Source: Gilvimarinus japonicus | GTDB lineage: Bacteria; Pseudomonadota; Gammaproteobacteria; Pseudomonadales; Cellvibrionaceae | Length of the DNA: 64,000 bases | Direction: 5' to 3' | NCBI RefSeq assembly: GCF_042847215.1 | Contig: NZ_AP031500.1 | Span: 1,488,001 to 1,552,000 of the forward strand | Shown here: positions 1-9,048 of the stretch, piece after piece | Numbering within the stretch: position 1 is the stretch's first letter | How the letters are laid out: each line of letters opens with the position of its first letter | The notes under the pieces: generated by a model | What the model saw: only the letters and a program-made list of their open reading frames with translations | Database searches by the model: none | What the model was told of the DNA's origin: nothing | Program-made: the position numbers and the translations under genes

Positions 1-263
1 TCGTTTTGGCGAATAAACTCCTCCCCGCTAAAGGGGGGCAGGGGTGTGCCGTTCTCGTCCGGAATATCGGGGTGGTAGATGCAGTACTGCAGTTTTTTGT
101 TTTTGGCTTTTTTAATGTTGGCGATGTAGCCAAATTCCACATCCAGCTCGCACGGAATCTCACGGGTGACTTTTAGCAGCTTGGGCAGCGCTTTTGATTC
201 GCTGTTCCAGGGCGTATAAATGCCCCAGCTTTTCAGTTTAACCTGGTGTTTCTTTTTAGCCAT
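1..263 (-). CDS. DUF3859 domain protein, 3' end cut by the window
   Basis: Reading leftward from an ATG at 263, the frame stays open for 87 codons to the window edge. The product starts MAKKKHQVKLKSWGIYTPW and continues with a stretch containing REIPCELDVEFGY and PPFSGEEF. This pattern (small beta-rich protein, EIP...VEFGY, then a polar segment ending in PPFTGE-like residues) is what I remember of the DUF3859 family, whose function is unknown. No signal peptide is visible, so it is probably cytoplasmic. It is divergent from ftsB, with about 140 bases between the two starts. The family call is from memory of the motif only. Confidence 0.6.
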   Translation of the reverse strand, partial: MAKKKHQVKLKSWGIYTPWNSESKALPKLLKVTREIPCELDVEFGYIANIKKAKNKKLQYCIYHPDIPDENGTPLPPFSGEEFIRQN

Positions 264-404
264 GAGTACGCGGTGCGGTAAGTGTCTGTGAGAATGCGGC
301 GGCCACTATACACCGCCGAGGGGCCGCTGTTAACTCTGGGGCACGGTGCCCATTATCGGCGGCTGTGATAGCCCTTCCCCCCAAGCTGCGATAAACTGCG
401 GCCT

Positions 405-683
405 ATGAAATGGTTGCTGTCGATATTAATCGTGTTATTCGTGGGGTTGCAGTACCGGCTTTGGGTCGGTGACGGCAGCTTTGCGCACCGTGCCCGGCTG
501 GAGCGCGAAATTAGCCAACAAACGGCCGAAAACCAGCGCCTGTTAGAGCGCAACCGAGTGTTGGCAATCGAGGTGGAAGATCTTAAAAATGGCCACGAGG
601 TGGTTGAGGCCCGCGCCCGTAGTGACATCGGCATGATTAAAGAGGGCGAAACCTTCTTTATGACCCACAACCCAGACGACTAA
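405..683 (+). CDS. ftsB: Cell division protein FtsB
   Basis: A 92-residue bitopic inner-membrane protein. Residues 3-20 form one membrane segment (WLLSILIVLFVGLQY), followed by a periplasmic coiled coil rich in Glu, Arg and Leu (LEREISQQTAENQRLLERN) and the family's C-terminal EARARSDIGMIKEGETFF block. FtsB forms the FtsQLB complex that links divisome assembly to septal peptidoglycan synthesis. Length matches the family (about 90-105 residues). It lies 7 bases before ispD, the usual gammaproteobacterial pairing. Upstream, however, is a divergent DUF3859 gene rather than eno, so the promoter must lie in 264-404. Confidence 0.95.
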   Translation: MKWLLSILIVLFVGLQYRLWVGDGSFAHRARLEREISQQTAENQRLLERNRVLAIEVEDLKNGHEVVEARARSDIGMIKEGETFFMTHNPDD

Positions 684-690
684 AACACTT

Positions 691-1404
691 ATGCCTTCGG
701 ATACTTCCAGCCGCTGCTGGGCCATCGTTCCTGCCGCCGGCTGTGGCGCACGGATGGGCAGCCAGACCCCCAAGCAATATCTGCCCATCGATGACAAGCC
801 TGTGTTGGCCTACACCTTAGAGAAATTACTCGCGGTACCCGCCATTGCCGGTATTGTCGTGGCTGTTGGTCGTGATGACACGCAATGGCGCACACTGGCA
901 CTGGCCAATCACCCCAAGATTCAAACGGTTATCGGTGGCGCCGAGCGAGCTGACTCGGTGCTGCAAGGGCTGCAGGCGCTATCGCTATTTGCCGGCCCCA
1001 CGGATTGGGTGCTGGTACACGACGCCGCGCGCCCCTGTGTGCAAGTGGCTGATATCGAGCGGTTGCTGCAGCAGGTGCGGGGCACAGACGGTGGCCTGTT
1101 GGCGGCGCCGGTAAGCGATACTATTAAAAAGGTAGAGGCCGGCCGGGTGAGCGCAACAGTGGATCGCCGCCAATTGTGGGCGGCGCAAACCCCGCAGTGC
1201 TACCGGCGCCAAGCGCTAGAGGCGGCGCTGCGCGAGGCGAGCCACAGTGGCTTAACGGTTACCGACGAAACCAGTGCGATGGAGCACGCGGGCGTGGATG
1301 CCTTAGTGGTCGAGGGGCGGTTTGATAATATAAAAATTACCCGCCCAGAAGATTTATGGCTGGCGCAGGCAATATTGCGCCATCAGGCTGAGGAGCCGTT
1401 ATGA
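691..1404 (+). CDS. ispD: 2-C-methyl-D-erythritol 4-phosphate cytidylyltransferase
   Basis: A 237-residue cytosolic enzyme of the non-mevalonate isoprenoid pathway that joins CTP and MEP to give CDP-ME. The N-terminal nucleotide-binding signature AAGCGARMGSQTPKQYL is complete, and the VLVHDAARPC metal/substrate motif and the TPQCYR and TDETSAMEHAG blocks follow in order. The ATG at 691 starts 7 bases after the ftsB stop, and the last four bases overlap the ispF start (ATGA), indicating translational coupling. Nothing unusual is visible. Confidence 0.96.
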   Translation: MPSDTSSRCWAIVPAAGCGARMGSQTPKQYLPIDDKPVLAYTLEKLLAVPAIAGIVVAVGRDDTQWRTLALANHPKIQTVIGGAERADSVLQGLQALSLFAGPTDWVLVHDAARPCVQVADIERLLQQVRGTDGGLLAAPVSDTIKKVEAGRVSATVDRRQLWAAQTPQCYRRQALEAALREASHSGLTVTDETSAMEHAGVDALVVEGRFDNIKITRPEDLWLAQAILRHQAEEPL

Positions 1405-1892
1405 GAATTGGTCAGGGTTACGATGTCCATAAGTTTGGGCCGGGCGATAAGATCGTGATTGGCGGCGTGGTGATCCCCCACACCCAAGGGCTAGTGGCGC
1501 ACTCGGATGGGGATGTGTTGCTGCACGCTTTGTGCGATGCACTGTTGGGCGCTTGCGCCCTGGGAGATATTGGCCGCCACTTTCCCGATACCGACCCACA
1601 GTACAAAGGGGCCAATAGCCGCGAGCTGTTGCGTTTGGTAAACCAAAAAGTACGCGCCACCGGTTGGCAGCTGGGCAATGCGGACATGACGGTTATCGCC
1701 CAAGCACCGCGCATGGCGCAGCATATAAGCGCCATGTGTGAGGCCATTGCCGCCGATTTAGATTGCTCACTGAACCAAGTGAATGTGAAAGCGACCACCA
1801 CCGAAAAACTGGGCTTTACCGGCCGCGAAGAGGGCATTGCCGCCGAGGCGTGCGTGCTATTAAAACCATTGGTCGGAGCGCCGTGTGCCTGA
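1401..1892 (+). CDS. ispF: 2-C-methyl-D-erythritol 2,4-cyclodiphosphate synthase
   Basis: A 163-residue enzyme that cyclises CDP-ME 2-phosphate to MEcPP, two steps after IspD. The start MRIGQGYDVHKF carries the metal ligands Asp and His of the DVH motif. The HSDGDVLLHALCDALLGA segment supplies the third ligand, and the C-terminal TTTEKLGFTGREEGIA motif matches the family. The protein is a trimer in known relatives. It overlaps ispD by four bases and truD by eight, so ftsB-ispD-ispF-truD reads as one operon. Confidence 0.96.
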   Translation: MRIGQGYDVHKFGPGDKIVIGGVVIPHTQGLVAHSDGDVLLHALCDALLGACALGDIGRHFPDTDPQYKGANSRELLRLVNQKVRATGWQLGNADMTVIAQAPRMAQHISAMCEAIAADLDCSLNQVNVKATTTEKLGFTGREEGIAAEACVLLKPLVGAPCA

Positions 1893-2877
1893 GCTATTTG
1901 ATACCGATTTTCCCCGCGCTTACGGCGAGCTGCTAGGCGAGGCAGGGTTTCGCTCTGTTAATGCTGACTTTAAGGTGTTTGAAGAGTTGGGTTTTGTCCC
2001 GTCGGGCGAGGGCGAGCACGTTTATTTAGAGATCGAAAAAGACGGCGACAACACCGCTTGGATCGCGCGTCAAATTGCCGCACTGGCCGGTGTTGAGACT
2101 CGCGATATTGGCTATTGCGGCCTGAAAGATCGCCACGCGGTGACACGCCAGTGGTTTAGTGTGTATTTACCCAAAGGCGCCGAGCCCGATTGGCAGATGC
2201 TGGAAACAGACACCTTGCGGGTGTTAAACCGCGCGCGGCACAAACAAAAACTGCGCCGCGGGCAACATCTGTGTAACCGTTTTAGCATTTGGTTGCGCGA
2301 TGTTACGGCTAATCACGCGCTTCTCGATCAGCGCCTGCAATTGCTTTTTGAGCAGGGGGTGCCCAACTACTTTGGCCCACAGCGCTTTGGTATTGATAGC
2401 GGCAACTTGGCGTTGGCCCAGCGGATACTGGTTGATCAGGTTAAAATCAAAAACCGGCCCAAGCGGCAAATGGCCATCTCGGCGGCGCGCTCATACCTGT
2501 TTAATTTGGTATTGGCCGAGCGTGTAAAACGCGATTGTTGGCGCCAGCTAATGCCGCAAGAAACCGCACTAGAGGTTGCCGGGCAGGCGCTTCCCAGCGG
2601 GCCCTTGTGGGGGCGCGGTCGGGCGCCCGTAACCGGCGCCGCCCAAGCGCTGGAGGTGCAGGTGTTGGCCGACTGGCAGCCTTGGTGCGAACCGTTAGAG
2701 TTTACCGGCCTTAACCAGGATCGTCGGGCGTTAGTCGCTAATCTACAGGACTTAAACTGGCTGTGGGATGGCAATGACATACGCTTGGATTTTGCGCTGG
2801 GGGTGGGCTGCTACGCGACCTCTGTCATCGCCGAGCTGGTGACGGCAAAGCTCCCCGAACGGACCCCAGAGGCCTGA
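1885..2877 (+). CDS. truD: tRNA pseudouridine(13) synthase TruD
   Basis: A 330-residue enzyme that makes pseudouridine 13 in tRNA(Glu). The start is GTG (VPELFDTDFPRAYGE), overlapping the ispF end by eight bases. The catalytic Asp lies in the GYCGLKDRHAVTRQWFS motif (about residues 75-91). The NYFGPQRFG block and the ARSYLFN block, typical of TruD, follow. In many gammaproteobacteria the next gene is surE, but here 112 bases separate the truD stop from the preferred pcm start and no surE is found. Confidence 0.95.
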   Translation: MPELFDTDFPRAYGELLGEAGFRSVNADFKVFEELGFVPSGEGEHVYLEIEKDGDNTAWIARQIAALAGVETRDIGYCGLKDRHAVTRQWFSVYLPKGAEPDWQMLETDTLRVLNRARHKQKLRRGQHLCNRFSIWLRDVTANHALLDQRLQLLFEQGVPNYFGPQRFGIDSGNLALAQRILVDQVKIKNRPKRQMAISAARSYLFNLVLAERVKRDCWRQLMPQETALEVAGQALPSGPLWGRGRAPVTGAAQALEVQVLADWQPWCEPLEFTGLNQDRRALVANLQDLNWLWDGNDIRLDFALGVGCYATSVIAELVTAKLPERTPEA

Positions 2878-2989
2878 TTTAAACGGCATTTATGCTATAG
2901 TGGCGTCATCAAAAAAAGGCACCGGGCTTTAGCCTGGGCCGTATTAACAGGGGTAGACGGTGAGCAATCTGATTCTGGAAGGTGTGGGT

Positions 2990-3634
2990 ATGACGTCGCT
3001 ACGCACCCGCGAGCGGCTAGTGCAGCGGCTGATGGAGCAGGGCGTCAGTGATTTAAAAGTGTTGGATGTTATCCGCAATACCCCGCGTCATCTGTTTTTG
3101 GATGAGGCCTTGTCACACCGTGCCTACGAAGACTCTGCTCTGCCGATCGGTTTTGGTCAAACGCTATCACAACCCTATATTGTCGCCCGCATGACCGAGG
3201 TTTTACTGGGTGCGGCGGGTGGCTCGCTTAAGCGTGTACTAGAGGTAGGCACCGGTTCTGGTTATCAAACCACCGTGCTGGCACAGTTGGTTGAGCAAGT
3301 CTACAGCGTCGAGCGCATTAAGCCTCTACAAGATAAAGCCCGTCAGCGGTTGCGCCAGCTAGGTTTGCGCAACGTTGTACTAAGTCATGCCGATGGCGGT
3401 TTTGGCTGGCCAGATAAAGGTCCGTTTGACGGTATTTTAAGTACTGCCGCGCCGCGCTTTGTGCCGGAAGAGCTCAAGCAACAGCTGGCCCCCAATGGGG
3501 TGCTGGTTATTCCCGTCGGGGATCGCGAACAGAGTTTGCATTTGGTCTTGCGCGTGGGTGAAACCGACGAGTTTGTCACGAAAGTCTTAGAGCCTGTGCG
3601 TTTTGTCCCGTTGTTATCGGGAACGGCACGCTGA
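2990..3634 (+). CDS. pcm: Protein-L-isoaspartate O-methyltransferase
   Basis: A cytosolic repair enzyme that transfers a methyl group from SAM to isoaspartyl residues of aged proteins. Family motifs: PRHLFLDEALSHRAYEDSALPIG, GQTLSQPYIVARMTE, the SAM loop LEVGTGSGYQT (about residues 87-97), and DGILSTAAPRFVPEEL. I prefer the ATG at 2990 (214 residues, preceded by GGAAGG at 2977-2982). It gives the usual MTSLRTRERLVQRL start. A GTG at 2960 with AGGGG in front would add ten residues and cannot be excluded. The stop overlaps the next start as TGATG. Confidence 0.94.
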   Translation: MTSLRTRERLVQRLMEQGVSDLKVLDVIRNTPRHLFLDEALSHRAYEDSALPIGFGQTLSQPYIVARMTEVLLGAAGGSLKRVLEVGTGSGYQTTVLAQLVEQVYSVERIKPLQDKARQRLRQLGLRNVVLSHADGGFGWPDKGPFDGILSTAAPRFVPEELKQQLAPNGVLVIPVGDREQSLHLVLRVGETDEFVTKVLEPVRFVPLLSGTAR

Positions 3635-4584
3635 TGGCTTCCACTCCGATTATTGCAACCTTATTAAAAGGCATGGCTATGGGGGCCGCCGATGTTGTGC
3701 CGGGCGTATCCGGTGGCACCATCGCTTTTATTACCGGTATTTACGAGCGTCTGTTAGCGGCGCTTAAATCATTTACACCCGCCGCGCTGCTGGTGCTAAA
3801 GCGCGAGGGGTGGCGCCCCTTTTGGGCCTATGTGGATGCTACTTTTTTGTGTGCGCTGTTTGGCGGTATTTTGCTCAGTATTGCCACCTTGGCCCACGGC
3901 ATTGAGTTTGCGCTGGCGGAGTATCCGCTGCAGGTGTGGGGTTTTTTTAGCGGCCTTATTTTAGCCTCTACGATTTATATTGGCCGGCAGCTGCATTGGC
4001 GTGCTCTGGTTGTGCTGGTCGCTTTTTGTGTTGGCGCGCTGGCGGCGATCTGGCTTGGCTCGGTTAAGCCGGTCAATATACCGATTAATACCCTGACGAT
4101 TTTTGCCGCCGGGGCCATCGCTATTTGCGCGATGATCTTGCCGGGCATCTCGGGCAGCTTTTTGCTGCTTATTATGGGGGTGTACCCCGTTATTATTGCG
4201 GCGGTTACGGAGTTTAACCTTAAGTTACTGCTGACCTTTATGGGCGGCTGTGTCGTGGGTTTGTTGTTGTTTTCGCACTTATTACACTGGTTTCTGCAGC
4301 GCTATCGGCAACCGACTTTGGCGTTTTTGTGCGGCGTACTGGCGGGCTCTTTAAGTATTGTTTGGCCGTGGAAGCACGCCGTGGTCACGGTTGTCGATCG
4401 CCACGGTGAGACTGTACCTTTGGTACAGCGCAATTTAATGCCATGGGACTACGAGTCAATAACCGGTGTTAGCAGTGCCTGGCCTGGCGTACTTACGCTG
4501 TTTGTGGTGGCGGTAGTCATGGTTTTTGCGCTGGAATATGGCGCCCGAAGGCTACAATTAAAACGTGCGGCGAACGCCGCATAG
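3634..4584 (+). CDS. DUF368 family polytopic membrane protein
   Basis: A 316-residue inner-membrane protein with about eight hydrophobic segments. Near the start is GMAMGAADVVPGVSGGTIAFITGIYE, the glycine/proline-rich signature of the DUF368 family; a second related element, MILPGISGSFLLLIMGVY, sits near residues 167-185. The duplicated PG(V/I)SG(G/S) hairpins resemble the two inverted repeats of small transporters. DUF368 members were more recently linked to transport of undecaprenyl phosphate (the PopT name); I rate that role here as plausible only. It is translationally coupled to pcm (TGATG) and precedes nlpD. Confidence 0.85.
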   Translation: MASTPIIATLLKGMAMGAADVVPGVSGGTIAFITGIYERLLAALKSFTPAALLVLKREGWRPFWAYVDATFLCALFGGILLSIATLAHGIEFALAEYPLQVWGFFSGLILASTIYIGRQLHWRALVVLVAFCVGALAAIWLGSVKPVNIPINTLTIFAAGAIAICAMILPGISGSFLLLIMGVYPVIIAAVTEFNLKLLLTFMGGCVVGLLLFSHLLHWFLQRYRQPTLAFLCGVLAGSLSIVWPWKHAVVTVVDRHGETVPLVQRNLMPWDYESITGVSSAWPGVLTLFVVAVVMVFALEYGARRLQLKRAANAA

Positions 4585-4737
4585 CGGCAGCGCTTAAAGG
4601 CAATGAAGAACCTGTCGGGTCGCCCTTAGTTCCGATGTCGTGCCCTTTATTTAAGATAATTTTTAAATAATGGAGAATTGCTAATCGCTAAAGTAAATAA
4701 GCCGACAGGGGTAAGTGAGTCCATGAGGCAGGCCAAA

Positions 4738-5607
4738 ATGTGGACGCAGGTCACATTATGCGGTTGGCGCATAAATCGCCTGTTCATTATACTGATCACC
4801 CTGCTGCTTTGCGCTTGTAGCTCGGCACCGCCCGCGTCTGTTGCTGACCGGCAGCAGCCTCCTACTCGTAAAATCTTGTTGCACACGGTTTCTTCCGGTG
4901 AAACGCTCTATTCGATTGCGTGGCGCTACGGTTTAGATTTTCGTTCGCTCGCCCGTCACAACGGGATTGGCCCGCCCTATACGATCTATAAGTCGCAACA
5001 GTTGCGGCTGGATATCGATGACGCCTCTAAGCGTCGCCCCCCGCCGTCGATTGCCGCCGAGACCCGGCGCCCCGTCGCGACCCGTAATAACACCACCGTG
5101 GTGGCTCAAGGGCCCAAAGCCAGGGTGGGCACAACGGTGAATAGCGCGCCGACACCCCAGGTCGAGCGGGCGCCACGTTCTGAAAATAAAACACCTGCCG
5201 CTACTAACGCCAATCCGCCGCCGTTAATAAGTGGCCCCGTGCAATGGCGCTGGCCCGCCAAAGGGCCGGTGATCGGTGGCTTTAGTAGTTCGAGCGGGTT
5301 AAACAAAGGTATTGATATTGGCGGTAAAGTAGGGGACTCTGTGATGGCAGCCGGAGCGGGGCGAGTTGTTTACGCAGGCACCGGTTTGCGCGGGTACGGT
5401 AAGTTGGTGATCGTCAAGCACAACGAAACCTTCCTGAGTGCCTATGCTCATAATCAGGCACTTTTAGTACGCGAGGGAGACAGCGTAAAAGTCGGTCAGC
5501 AAATTGCTAAATTAGGTTCCAGCGGTACCGATAAAGAGAAATTGCATTTTGAGATAAGGCGCGATGGTAAGCCGGTTAATCCGCTAACGTATTTGCCTAA
5601 GCGTTAA
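4738..5607 (+). CDS. nlpD: Murein hydrolase activator NlpD (LysM-M23 lipoprotein)
   Basis: An outer-membrane lipoprotein that activates the septal amidase AmiC. A signal peptide (RLFIILITLLLCAC) ends in a lipobox Cys. A LysM domain follows (HTVSSGETLYSIAWRYGL), then a Pro/Thr/Asn-rich linker and a C-terminal LytM/M23 domain. The M23 zinc site is degenerate: the usual HxGxD reads NKGID and HxH reads LHFEI, as expected of activators that do not cut peptidoglycan. The start is uncertain: ATG 4738 (GAGG 9 bases upstream) is chosen; ATG 4723 or TTG 4678 would lengthen the n-region. It precedes rpoS and in relatives carries an rpoS promoter. Confidence 0.93.
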   Translation: MWTQVTLCGWRINRLFIILITLLLCACSSAPPASVADRQQPPTRKILLHTVSSGETLYSIAWRYGLDFRSLARHNGIGPPYTIYKSQQLRLDIDDASKRRPPPSIAAETRRPVATRNNTTVVAQGPKARVGTTVNSAPTPQVERAPRSENKTPAATNANPPPLISGPVQWRWPAKGPVIGGFSSSSGLNKGIDIGGKVGDSVMAAGAGRVVYAGTGLRGYGKLVIVKHNETFLSAYAHNQALLVREGDSVKVGQQIAKLGSSGTDKEKLHFEIRRDGKPVNPLTYLPKR

Positions 5608-5760
5608 TGGATTTACGTCTTACGCCTAAAAATGTTTAATATGTAGTCGCGCTAATCCTGAGTGTGAGCCACACGGTTGTGGCAAAGTGGTACTGTTGGA
5701 AAGATTGTCAGCCGGAAGTGTGGCGACAAACTCCGGTATGGATCCTGAAGGGGGCCTAGC

Positions 5761-6759
5761 ATGCCAGTACAAAATAGGGAAATAAGCACAGCCAGCCGCA
5801 ACGAACATATCCTTGCTCACGCCGAGGATGGCGACGTTACTGAAATTACACTTGAAGATGAGCCCAAGCGCACACTCGCGAAAGCTCGAAAACCCTCACC
5901 TGATCGATTCTCCAATGACTCCTCCTCGCTTGACGCGACCCAAATATATTTAAATGAAATAGGTTTTTCGCCGCTACTGAGCGCAGAGGAGGAAGTGTAC
6001 TTTTCGCGCAAATCGCTGCGCGGCTGCGAGGCCTCGCGCAAGCGAATGATAGAAAGCAATTTGCGCTTAGTGGTGAAAATTTCTCGCCGCTATGTCAACC
6101 GAGGCCTGGCGCTCTTGGACTTAATAGAAGAGGGCAATCTGGGTTTGATTCGCGCGGTAGAAAAGTTTGATCCAGAGCGTGGGTTTCGTTTCTCAACCTA
6201 TGCCACTTGGTGGATTCGTCAAACCATTGAGCGGGCGATTATGAATCAGACCCGTACTATTCGTTTGCCGATCCATGTGGTGAAAGAGCTGAACGTGTAC
6301 TTGCGTGCGGCCCGCGAGCTGACGCAAAAACTCGACCACGAGCCCTCAGCCGATGAAATTGCCAAAATGCTAGAAAAGCCGGTAAGTGATGTTGAGCGCA
6401 TGCTGGGTTTAAACGAGCGGGTAACGTCGGTTGATACACCTATTGGTAGTTCTTCCGATCGCACCGTGGTCGATACCATCACCGATCAACGAGAATCCAA
6501 TCCCGCAATTTTAACTCAGAACAGCGATATCAATGATAGCCTGGATTTATGGCTGGATGAATTGAGTGAGAAACAACGCGAGGTCTTGGCCCGCCGGTTT
6601 GGTTTGCGTGGCCACGAAATCAGCACACTGGAAGAAGTTGGCCGGGCGATTGGGTTAACCCGCGAGCGAGTACGGCAAATACAAGTCGAAGCGCTGCGCC
6701 GATTGCGCGATATTATGGAGACGCAAGGCCTCAGCAGCGAAAACCTGTTTGGCGTGTAG
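5761..6759 (+). CDS. rpoS: RNA polymerase sigma factor RpoS
   Basis: A 332-residue sigma-70 group 2 factor, the master regulator of stationary phase and general stress. Visible regions: 1.2 (DATQIYLNEIGFSPLLSAEEE), 2 (NLRLVVKISRRYVNRGLALLDL, then FDPERGFRFSTYATWWIRQ for -10 recognition), 3, and 4 (EVLARRFGLRG, then the LEEVGRAIGLTRERVRQIQ helix-turn-helix for -35 binding). The ATG at 5761 follows a purine/G-rich site (AAGGGGG). The 153-base leader from the nlpD stop is long enough for sRNA/Hfq control, but no specific site is assigned. Confidence 0.97.
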   Translation: MPVQNREISTASRNEHILAHAEDGDVTEITLEDEPKRTLAKARKPSPDRFSNDSSSLDATQIYLNEIGFSPLLSAEEEVYFSRKSLRGCEASRKRMIESNLRLVVKISRRYVNRGLALLDLIEEGNLGLIRAVEKFDPERGFRFSTYATWWIRQTIERAIMNQTRTIRLPIHVVKELNVYLRAARELTQKLDHEPSADEIAKMLEKPVSDVERMLGLNERVTSVDTPIGSSSDRTVVDTITDQRESNPAILTQNSDINDSLDLWLDELSEKQREVLARRFGLRGHEISTLEEVGRAIGLTRERVRQIQVEALRRLRDIMETQGLSSENLFGV

Positions 6760-6800
6760 TGAGCCTAGCTTTTACATGTAGGTGTTAGCTCACATTGGAT

Positions 6801-6836
6801 CTGCCAGCTCTCGGCCAAAGCGGGGCTGGCAGTTTT
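6801..6836 (+). terminator. Putative intrinsic terminator after rpoS
   Basis: An eight-base perfect stem, CTGCCAGC (6801-6808) with GCTGGCAG (6825-6832), is followed by a short TTTT run 41 bases after the rpoS stop. The U tract is weak, so termination may be partial. Confidence 0.5.
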
Positions 6837-6939
6837 ACAGTGAATTGCGCGTTCTTTTAAGGTGTTGCGCTGTGCAACACTATCAACGATTTTATATCCC
6901 TTCCCTAGGTTTCCTGTCGCAGACGATTAAAGAGCGCCA

Positions 6940-9048
6940 TCATTCGACAAATTTTGATAGCAGGCGAATATAAGCGACTTGATAGCCGTTGGAATTTTCC
7001 GTTACCTGCCAAGAGTTAACCGGCCAGCCGGTGTTAAAATCGGCGTAAGACTTCATGGGTGGTTGATTGTGGGGCGGCGATAGTGGCGCCATGCCACAGC
7101 GGGCGTTGTTGCCCGAGCCGCCGCAACTGGTGGGGCAGCATGCATCCCAATTGTATTGCGGGTTGGCACCGCCGACCACAAAGCCCGGCGCCGGCCCATA
7201 ATTTGATTCAGTGACTGAATCCCAATCGGCGCTGCCGTCGGTAAACCAGCTGTGGTAAAAACTATCGACTGAGTCTTCGGCTCCATATGCCCCCATATTG
7301 GACAAATAGACTTTCCCCATGGGGTTTACACCGTGTAGGTAGTGCAAGTAATCCAAGGCGACGTCGTCAATAGCGTTGGCAGAGGCTGTTGCAATGGCAA
7401 ATTTTTGCAACCTATAAAAGGTTGCCCCTTTCACAGCCATGGTACGGCTGCTGCCCCAAGTAAAATTGCCATCGCCGATAAATGCCCGGTAGGCGTCTGT
7501 CTGGTTGTGGATGTCGCTCCAGTTTTCCGCCCCTTGCATTGATTGCTGATATTGTTGGTTCAGGGTGTCAGCGACCGAGCTCGTGGCATTGGGTAAGCGT
7601 GCGTACACCAGTAATGCGTGCAACAGTTCTTCGTTCCATGGTGACACCCAGTAAATGTCGGGCCGGTTGGCGTCAACATAATCGCGATAAGTGCTATCGC
7701 CGGTTGTCGCAAATAAGTAAATAGCCGCCGCGAGCTTTTTGTCCTTGCGGCCACTGTTATCCACCTCTTGCTCGCCGGCGGCTACACCATTATCTGAGTT
7801 ACGGAATGTCACTGAGGGGTTGGCATCCGCCCAGCGCCAGGCATCGATCGCCCGCTGCTGTAAATGGCTGGCGTAGGTCTTTAGCGTATCATCATCAAAT
7901 TGGGTAAATAGCTCGGCGCCCAAGGCAAAGGCCGCCGCTGCGGCCAGTGAGGCGTTGGTGGTCGCCGGACCATAGACGCTGGGGCCATCGGCGCTGGAGG
8001 GTGGGCTGCCGTGATCTAATCCCATCACCGAGAGTACTGAGCCATCGCTTTCTTGCATTTTAACCAGCCAATCCATGCCCCATTTTATTTCATCGACTAA
8101 ATCGGGGATGCCATTGCCGGATTCGGGCAGGTTGAAATCATCGCTCCAAATGGCCGGGCGATCATTGTAGGCTTCCATTAGGCTGAGCAAATAACCCGCG
8201 TGCCAGCTGGTGTATTTATTATAATCGCCGGCATCATACCAACCGCCGCTTAAATCCCGCTCGGTACTGGCATCATTGGTAGCGTTATACAAACGCGCCT
8301 CGGTATCTTGCCCCGGTTTTATATGGCTGGCCTCGTCGGCCCAGGCCGCCTCGGCGAAGGGTGTGCGTTTGGCAAAACCGGCGCGCTGGTAAAAGAAGGT
8401 GCGCACGGCTTGAATGAGTACGGGACGGTAAACATCGCTGCCAATACGAAATTCGGCTGAGCGCAAATGGTTGTCCGCATCGACTATTACATAGTCGCCG
8501 GGCTCGCGTACGTTACTAAAGTCCAGCCACCAGACTTTATCGCCTGAGGTGGTGTTTACCTCGCCATCGCCCCACACGACGGGGGAGCCCGTAAACACGA
8601 TTTCACCACTGGCTATATTGACCACCTGATAGCTTGCGCCCGGGGTATACTCGATACCGGCGTCAAAACCTTGCTCGGGGCGGCGCAGCACCGCCGTTTT
8701 ACTGGAATTAGGTAAATAGCCGAATTGGTCAACGACAATGCATTTGACGACTGGCAAGGATTCGGTTGATGGCTTCACTGTGGTGTCAACGCCGCAACCG
8801 CGCGCCGTTAACTCGCCCGCTGCGCTAGCGGACGAGAAGGCGCTAGACGCAAGGCTACTGCTTATGGATGACGAGCTAATCGCACTAGAAACTGCGTCGC
8901 TGCTAGTGTCGCTGTTTGCCGCAGAGCTGGAGCTGCGCGCCGGGGTGCTACTGGCGTTTGTAACAGAACCGCTAGCGCCGCCCCCTCCGCCGCAGCTGGT
9001 GAGAGTGGCCGCTAGCATGTGAACGACGATTAACCGCGCAATACCCAT
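6940..9048 (-). CDS. Secreted GH9 endoglucanase lipoprotein (cellulase)
   Basis: A 702-residue protein. The N-terminus is a lipoprotein signal (LAATLTSCGG), followed by a serine-rich linker of about 50 residues (roughly 34-77). Next comes an Ig-like CelD_N domain (VDQFGYLPNSSKTAVL) and a C-terminal GH9 (alpha/alpha)6 catalytic domain. The GGWYDAGDYNKY motif near residue 272 carries the catalytic base Asp pair. The VTENSN segment near residue 686 carries the proton-donor Glu. It should hydrolyse beta-1,4-glucan at the cell surface. Poly-Ser linkers are typical of Cellvibrionaceae enzymes. No carbohydrate-binding module is seen. It sits alone, convergent with rpoS. Confidence 0.92.
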   Translation of the reverse strand: MGIARLIVVHMLAATLTSCGGGGGASGSVTNASSTPARSSSSAANSDTSSDAVSSAISSSSISSSLASSAFSSASAAGELTARGCGVDTTVKPSTESLPVVKCIVVDQFGYLPNSSKTAVLRRPEQGFDAGIEYTPGASYQVVNIASGEIVFTGSPVVWGDGEVNTTSGDKVWWLDFSNVREPGDYVIVDADNHLRSAEFRIGSDVYRPVLIQAVRTFFYQRAGFAKRTPFAEAAWADEASHIKPGQDTEARLYNATNDASTERDLSGGWYDAGDYNKYTSWHAGYLLSLMEAYNDRPAIWSDDFNLPESGNGIPDLVDEIKWGMDWLVKMQESDGSVLSVMGLDHGSPPSSADGPSVYGPATTNASLAAAAAFALGAELFTQFDDDTLKTYASHLQQRAIDAWRWADANPSVTFRNSDNGVAAGEQEVDNSGRKDKKLAAAIYLFATTGDSTYRDYVDANRPDIYWVSPWNEELLHALLVYARLPNATSSVADTLNQQYQQSMQGAENWSDIHNQTDAYRAFIGDGNFTWGSSRTMAVKGATFYRLQKFAIATASANAIDDVALDYLHYLHGVNPMGKVYLSNMGAYGAEDSVDSFYHSWFTDGSADWDSVTESNYGPAPGFVVGGANPQYNWDACCPTSCGGSGNNARCGMAPLSPPHNQPPMKSYADFNTGWPVNSWQVTENSNGYQVAYIRLLSKFVE

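Noticed and set aside
6782..6973. 63-codon frame after rpoS
   Set aside because: It runs through the rpoS terminator hairpin and into the GH9 3' end, and has no ribosome binding site.
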